Positions 59,602 to 64,000 of a DNA stretch of 64,000 nt are shown one piece after another (the stretch's first letter is position 1; every line of letters starts with the position of its first letter). The stretch spans positions 26,271 through 90,270 of the forward strand of contig DATMML010000052.1 in NCBI GenBank assembly GCA_035570235.1, given 5' to 3'. The position numbers were made by a program, and so were the translations under genes. The notes under the pieces are model-generated. The model was given only the letters and a program-made list of their open reading frames with translations. It did not search any database and was not told where the DNA came from. This DNA comes from Vicinamibacteria bacterium (GTDB taxonomy: Bacteria; Acidobacteriota; Vicinamibacteria; Fen-336).

Positions 59602-61008
59602 TTACGGCCGCCGATGGCGCCAGAACCAGTAAGCAGGAAGGCCGAGCGCGGTCAGGAGCAGCCCCAAGCCGGCATTCCGGGGATCGGCAATCGGGATGTA
59701 AACCACGAAGAAGAGGGCGACCAGGATGTAGAGGGCGGGCAGCACCGGGTACCCCCAGACCCGATACGGCCGGTGCAGGTTCGGCTGGCGGTAGCGCAGG
59801 ACGAAGAGCCCCGCCACGGTGAGGACGTTGAAGAGCAGCGACGAAAACGCGGTCAGGGTCAACAGATCGCTATAGGTCCCGGTCAGGGTGAGCCCGGCCG
59901 CGACCGCGCCATGCAGGAGGAGGGCCTGGACCGGCGTCCGGTACCGGGGATGGACGGTAGCCACCCCCCGGAAGAAGAAGCCATCCCGTCCCATGGCGTA
60001 CACCACGCGGGCCCCGGCCAGGGTGAGGCCGTTGACGCAGCCGAACGTGGAGATGAGGATCGCCACCGCGATGAAGGCTCCCCCCGGGGAGCCGATCATG
60101 CGCACGGCCGCCTCGGTCGCGATGCGGTTCTCCTTGACCCCCGCCATCTCCGAGATGGGGACGAGGTAGAGGTAGACCGCGACCGCCGAGCAGTACACGG
60201 CGGTGACGCCGAGGGTGCCCAAGAACAGGGAGCGGGGGAGGTTGCGCTCGGGGTCCTTCACTTCCTCGGCCGCGAAGGTAATGGAGTTCCACGCGTCGTA
60301 GCTGAAGAGGGCCTTGCTCATGGCCCCCGCCAGGGCGGCCAGGAGCCCCATCTCGACGCCCTTGGCCCCGAGCTCCAGGCCCACGATGGGCGTGAAGTGG
60401 GCGGTCGAGCCTTTGGCCGTGGCCAAGGCCAGGACCACCAGCACTGCCACCGCCGCCACCTTCGCGATCGTGAAGATGTTCTGGACGGTCGCCCCCGTGC
60501 GCAGGCCCGTGATGTTGACGTAGGTGAGGGCGGCGATGACCACGAGGGCCACGGCCTGGGCGGTGCTGAACGCGAAACCGCCCACCTGGAAGAGAACCGT
60601 GGCCTCGCCCACCCCGGGCAGGAAGAAGCCCAGGGTCTTAGCGAAGGCCACCGCCACCGCGGCCACGAAGCCGGTGTTGATGGCCAAGAGGAAAGTCCAT
60701 CCGTAAAGGAAGCCCCAGAGGGGGGTGAAGGCCTCGGAGAGGAACACGTACTGGCCACCCGCCCGGGGCAGGGCGGCCGCCATCTCCCCGTAGGAGAGGG
60801 CGCCGAAGAGGGTGAGGACGCCGCCCAGGACCCACAGGCCGAGGAGCAGACCGGGGGTCTGGAGGTAGCCGGCCATGATGGAGGGGGCGAAGAAAATCCC
60901 CGACCCGATCACGCTCCCCACGATGAGGGTAGTCGCGTCCAGGAGCCCCAAGCCGCGCACGAGCCCCCCGCCGACCCGGGCCGCCGCGGTCTTGGCCGCC
61001 TCACCCAT
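59602..61008 (-). CDS. APC-family amino acid permease
   Basis: The 468-residue protein from ATG 61008 (GGAGG 7 bases upstream) has about 12 membrane segments. The family motifs are LDATTLIVGSVIGSGIFFAP in segment 1 and AALPRAGGQYVFLSEAF in segment 3. FSYDAWNSITFAAEEVKDPE, with the conserved Glu-Glu, lies in segment 6-7. These place it in the APC superfamily, closest in look to LAT-type and amino acid/polyamine exchangers. It imports or exchanges amino acids across the inner membrane; specificity is not clear. A further 15 residues of open frame precede this start. Confidence 0.9.
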   Translation of the reverse strand: MGEAAKTAAARVGGGLVRGLGLLDATTLIVGSVIGSGIFFAPSIMAGYLQTPGLLLGLWVLGGVLTLFGALSYGEMAAALPRAGGQYVFLSEAFTPLWGFLYGWTFLLAINTGFVAAVAVAFAKTLGFFLPGVGEATVLFQVGGFAFSTAQAVALVVIAALTYVNITGLRTGATVQNIFTIAKVAAVAVLVVLALATAKGSTAHFTPIVGLELGAKGVEMGLLAALAGAMSKALFSYDAWNSITFAAEEVKDPERNLPRSLFLGTLGVTAVYCSAVAVYLYLVPISEMAGVKENRIATEAAVRMIGSPGGAFIAVAILISTFGCVNGLTLAGARVVYAMGRDGFFFRGVATVHPRYRTPVQALLLHGAVAAGLTLTGTYSDLLTLTAFSSLLFNVLTVAGLFVLRYRQPNLHRPYRVWGYPVLPALYILVALFFVVYIPIADPRNAGLGLLLTALGLPAYWFWRHRRP

Positions 61009-61084
61009 GCGCTCGCCTCCCCCCGAAGATGCGGAGTGGCCGGAGGATAGCATGGAGGGGCCATCGCGCGAGGGCCCAGGGCTC

Positions 61085-61093
61085 TGCTATAAT
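61085..61093 (+). promoter_or_regulatory. Extended -10 promoter of the TPR-pseudokinase gene
   Basis: TGCTATAAT is a perfect extended -10. The predicted transcription start (about 61100) leaves a leader of about 43 bases before ATG 61143. No -35 is evident. It lies in the divergent region between the permease gene and this gene. Confidence 0.65.
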
Positions 61094-61142
61094 CCGGCGT
61101 CCCTCAAGAACGGGCGCGCTCCTGGAGGGGTGCCGACCCCCC

Positions 61143-63485
61143 ATGCTGGATCTCCTCTTCCCTTACATTCCGTGGATCCTGGGCCTGATCGCCGTCGTCG
61201 TCGCCTACCAGAAGCTCTCCCCCAAACTCCGGGTCCGGGTTCCCGGCACGGGCATCAGCAAGGAGGACGTCGTCGGCAAGATCCTGGGGCCCCGGTACGC
61301 GGAGGCCAAGCTCCAGAAGACGATCGAGAAGTTCAAGAAGCAGGGCAACTGGTTGGCCGCCGGCAAGATGCTGGAGGACAACGAACATCTGGAAGCGGCC
61401 GCGGAGACCTACCTGGAAGGCAACGAAAACTGGGCGGCCGCCTCCCTCTACGAGAAGATGGGCCGGACGGAGCGGGCGGCCGAGCTGTTCCTGCAGGCGG
61501 GCGACCACAAGAAGGGGGCCCAGCTGCTGGTGTCGGCGGGGAAGCCGACCCGGGCGGCGGCCCTGTTCCAGGAGAAGGGGAACAACCTCGAAGCGGCCCG
61601 GCTCTACGGCGTAGGGGGCGCCTGGGACAAGGCGGCCGAGCTCTACGCCCGCAGCGGATATCCGCTGCGGGCAGCCGAGGCCTACGCGAAAACCGGCGAG
61701 TTCCTGAAAGCGGCGGAGAGCTACGAGAAGCACTTCATGGAGAACGTCTCCTTCTCCACGAGCTTCTCCTCCTCCGGGCCCTCCGCGGACCAAAAGGCTG
61801 CGCTTTTGGCCGGCCAGCTCTTCGAGAAGGCGCAAGACCCGAAGCGGGCCTTCCAGATCTACTCGAAGGGGGACTTCTTCAAAGAGGCTGCCCGTGTCGC
61901 CCAGAGCCTGGGCCAGTTCGCGAAGGCGGCCGAGCTCTACTTGCGGGCCGAGGACCCGGCCTCCGCCGCCGCCGCCTGTGATCAGGGGGGCGATCCCGTG
62001 CGCGCGGCCAACCTGCGCGGCGAGGTCGCCTTCAAGGCGGACCGTCAGGCGGAGGCGGCGGCCTTTTTCCAGCAGGGGCACGATTTCCTGCGGGCGGCCG
62101 AGCTCTTCGAGTCCGTGAACATGCTGGCGGAAGCCGCGGGGGCCTACGAAGCCGGGGATAGCTTCGCGGCCGCCGGATCCGTCTACATCCGGGCCGGCCT
62201 CAAGGACCGAGCGGCGGCGAGCTATGAGCGGGGGGGCGAGCTCGAGACCGCGGCCAAGCTCTACGAAGAGGTGGGGAACGCAACCAAGGCCACCGAGCTC
62301 TACGCCAAGGCCGGCCTCACCTTCAAGAGCGGGGAGGCCGCGGCCAAGGCGGGAGAGCGCGACAAGGCCATCGCCCTCCTCCAGCGGGTGGGGGCGAGCG
62401 ACGAGTACTATCGGGCCGCCACCGAGCTTCTGGCCCGCCTCTTCATCGAGGCGCGCATGCAGGGCCTGGCCATCGAGCGGGTGCAGAAGGCGATCGCCGG
62501 GCAACCGGTCTCGTCCGCCAACCTCGATCTGTACTATTGGCTGGCCCTGGCCCATGAGACCTCCGGCAATGGGGCCGAGGCCCTGGGCATCTACAAGAAG
62601 ATCCAATCTGAGGACCTCCGTTTCCGCGACGTCGAGAAGCGGGTGGCGCGGCTGGCGGCGGGCGGTGTGACCGCCCCCCCCTCCGCCCCTGCCTCCCGGG
62701 CCCCCACGCCCTCCGCCCCTCGAGTGCCCCCCCCCGCCCTGCCCAAGGGCCAGCGCTTCACTCCTAAGGAGGAGATCGGACGCGGGCCGCTGGGGAAAGT
62801 CTTCCGGGCCGAGGACCAGGTCGACGGCCGCAGCGTGGCCCTCCGGGTGATCCGCGCCGAAGCCCTGAAGGGCGACGGCGTGCTCTCCGGCCTGGTGGCG
62901 GACCTCAAGGCCGCGGCTCAGCTCTCCCATCCCAATCTGGTGAAGGTCCTGGGCATGGTGGAGGTGAACGGCGAGCGCTGCCTGGTGACGGAGCTCGTGC
63001 AGGGAAAGAACTTTGCGGAGGCGCTCAAGGCCGGGCGCAAGATGAGCTTCGCCCAGGTGCACGGCCTCGGGCGCGTGCTCGCCCAGACCCTCTCCGTCAT
63101 TCACGGGCGCCAGCTGGTCCACGGCTCCATCCAGCCCTCCAACATCATGGTGGCCTCGGGCGTATTGAAGATCGCCGACCTGGGCCTGGGTCGGCTGGCT
63201 CACGCCGCGAACTCCCCCGACAACTATCGGTCTCCCGAGAACCGGCTCGATGCGGGGGGCGACCTCTACTCGATGGCGGCGGTGGTCTACCACCTGCTCA
63301 CCGGCACCCATCCCAAGGCGCACCCCCAGGGCGTGGGGCTCCCCCTGCCCAGCACGCTCGCCCCCGGCGTCCCGGAGGCCATCGACAAGCTCCTCCTCCG
63401 TTGCCTCCACCCCCGCGAGGAGCTGCGCTTCGCCACCGCGGAGGAGATCCTGGTCGAGCTCAAGGACATGGTGAAGATTGGCTAG
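61143..63485 (+). CDS. TPR-repeat protein with C-terminal pseudokinase domain
   Basis: The 780-residue protein begins with one membrane segment (LFPYIPWILGLIAVVVAY), then about 450 residues of TPR-like helical repeats (AAETYLEGNENWAAASLYEK, then AELYARSGYPLRAAEAYAKT). After a Pro-rich linker, residues about 540-780 have a protein-kinase fold. The Lys of the VAIK position is replaced (VALRVIR, about 564), HRD reads HGS (about 659), and DFG reads DLG (about 679). It is therefore probably a catalytically dead pseudokinase and scaffold. A cysteine-rich protein gene overlaps its stop codon. The repeats place the protein at the membrane, perhaps facing the cytoplasm. Confidence 0.85.
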   Translation: MLDLLFPYIPWILGLIAVVVAYQKLSPKLRVRVPGTGISKEDVVGKILGPRYAEAKLQKTIEKFKKQGNWLAAGKMLEDNEHLEAAAETYLEGNENWAAASLYEKMGRTERAAELFLQAGDHKKGAQLLVSAGKPTRAAALFQEKGNNLEAARLYGVGGAWDKAAELYARSGYPLRAAEAYAKTGEFLKAAESYEKHFMENVSFSTSFSSSGPSADQKAALLAGQLFEKAQDPKRAFQIYSKGDFFKEAARVAQSLGQFAKAAELYLRAEDPASAAAACDQGGDPVRAANLRGEVAFKADRQAEAAAFFQQGHDFLRAAELFESVNMLAEAAGAYEAGDSFAAAGSVYIRAGLKDRAAASYERGGELETAAKLYEEVGNATKATELYAKAGLTFKSGEAAAKAGERDKAIALLQRVGASDEYYRAATELLARLFIEARMQGLAIERVQKAIAGQPVSSANLDLYYWLALAHETSGNGAEALGIYKKIQSEDLRFRDVEKRVARLAAGGVTAPPSAPASRAPTPSAPRVPPPALPKGQRFTPKEEIGRGPLGKVFRAEDQVDGRSVALRVIRAEALKGDGVLSGLVADLKAAAQLSHPNLVKVLGMVEVNGERCLVTELVQGKNFAEALKAGRKMSFAQVHGLGRVLAQTLSVIHGRQLVHGSIQPSNIMVASGVLKIADLGLGRLAHAANSPDNYRSPENRLDAGGDLYSMAAVVYHLLTGTHPKAHPQGVGLPLPSTLAPGVPEAIDKLLLRCLHPREELRFATAEEILVELKDMVKIG

Positions 63486-64000
63486 CTGTCCCCTCTGCCG
63501 CCAGCGCAAGGGGAAGCGGCGGTGTCCCGCCAAGGGGGCGGAGATCTGCTCGCACTGCTGCGGCACGAAGCGACGAATCGAGATCGACTGCCCCGACGAC
63601 TGCGTCTACCTCCGGGGGCCGGTGGCTTGGGCGGGCCGGGAGACGGAGCGGCAGCGGGACCTGCGCCGGCTGGCCCCGCACTTTCAGGAGCTGAGCGACG
63701 AACAGAGCCGCCTGTTCTTCATAACCCTCGTCGGGATCACCGCCATCCACTCCCGGCGCACGGACCTGGACGACAAGCTCCTGATCCAGGCCGTGACCGC
63801 CTTCCGCAAGACGGTGGAGACGCGGGGTCGCGGGATCCTCTACGACCACCAGGCGGAGGACCTGCGGGCCCAGGGGCTGGTCCACGACCTGCGCGCTCTC
63901 TTCGAGGCCCGGGATGAGGAGGGCAAGGCGACCGCCCCCGACGACCGGGACCTGCAGGCCGTGCTCCAATCGCTGGAGTCCGCCCTGGGGGAGTCGATCC
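63478..64000 (+). CDS. Cysteine-rich zinc-ribbon-like protein (3' end outside window)
   Basis: The frame opens at a TTG (63478) overlapping the end of the pseudokinase gene by 8 bases and runs off the window. The first 50 residues hold three CxxC-type pairs or near pairs (SCPLCRQRKGKRRCPAKGAE, ICSHCCGTKRRIEIDCPDDC), so they could bind one or two zinc ions. The remainder (SDEQSRLFFITLVGITAIHS; LIQAVTAFRKTVETRGRGIL) is helical and without a known motif. The overlap suggests translational coupling with the pseudokinase and a joint role. The start codon is uncertain. Confidence 0.65.
   Translation, partial: MASCPLCRQRKGKRRCPAKGAEICSHCCGTKRRIEIDCPDDCVYLRGPVAWAGRETERQRDLRRLAPHFQELSDEQSRLFFITLVGITAIHSRRTDLDDKLLIQAVTAFRKTVETRGRGILYDHQAEDLRAQGLVHDLRALFEARDEEGKATAPDDRDLQAVLQSLESALGESI

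Noticed and set aside
57849..59822. Long plus-strand open frame opposite the Ser/Thr kinase
   Set aside because: The kinase motifs on the minus strand are unmistakable; this is a shadow.
61104..63566. Very long antisense open frame opposite the TPR-pseudokinase
   Set aside because: High-GC genes leave antisense frames open; the plus-strand protein has TPR and kinase homology and the antisense one has none.
1..64000. CRISPR arrays, tRNA or rRNA genes, replication origin
   Set aside because: No spaced direct repeats, cloverleaf genes, rRNA motifs or DnaA-box clusters were seen by eye; a tRNAscan or Infernal search would settle the RNA genes.

Overview
The window is high-GC bacterial chromosome with no phage, plasmid, insertion sequence, CRISPR, rRNA or tRNA that I can see. 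The gene mix is what I would expect of an Acidobacteriota-type, Gram-negative, environmental genome: FG-GAP repeat proteins, DinB/YfiT paralogues, two-component-propeller diguanylate cyclases, sulfatase-like lipoproteins, a TonB-type receptor and OmpA domains. That placement is inference; no marker gene fixes it.

Region 1 (1-20.6 kb) is a surface-glycan and secreted-protein island. It holds glycosyltransferases (GT4, GT2, a GT2-methyltransferase fusion, and two polytopic GT-C-like proteins), a methyltransferase, two duplicated sulfatase-like lipoproteins, a tail-collar-domain protein and FG-GAP repeat proteins. One C-terminal FG-GAP module of about 45-residue units appears five times: on three genes and as two decayed remnants. 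A block of FG-GAP tail plus sulfatase gene has been duplicated. Between the copies lies a chimeric, frameshifted pseudogene.

Region 2 (21-29.2 kb) has a secreted propeller-like protein with a clear terminator, and a branched-chain amino-acid-type ABC operon in the order substrate-binding protein, LivG, a LivF-LivM fusion, LivH, then a large membrane protein. Region 3 (29.2-36 kb) has three DinB-superfamily genes, a secreted protein of unknown function, a TonB-dependent-receptor-like barrel and a membrane coiled-coil protein.

Region 4 (36-48.7 kb) has a GGDEF-EAL protein, an unusual taurine/nitrate-type ABC system whose binding protein is membrane-anchored and fused to an OmpA peptidoglycan-binding domain, a haem-oxygenase-fold protein, a VanX-type dipeptidase, a secreted unknown, and a 14-repeat two-component-propeller GGDEF sensor. 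Two -24/-12 (sigma-54-like) sites precede the last two genes.

Region 5 (48.8-64 kb) has a methyltransferase with three tandem beta-sandwich repeats, the 5-oxoprolinase genes pxpA and fused pxpB-pxpC, a BtuF-like protein, a DinB protein, a PP-loop ATPase, and a minus-strand run of Ser/Thr kinase, small coiled coil, accD and SDR. It ends with an amino acid permease, a TPR-pseudokinase and a cysteine-rich protein that runs off the window.

The most interesting items are the substrate-binding-protein-OmpA ABC system, the recurring FG-GAP tail (including on a membrane glycosyltransferase), the duplicated Thr-type sulfatase locus with its chimeric pseudogene, and the TPR-pseudokinase.
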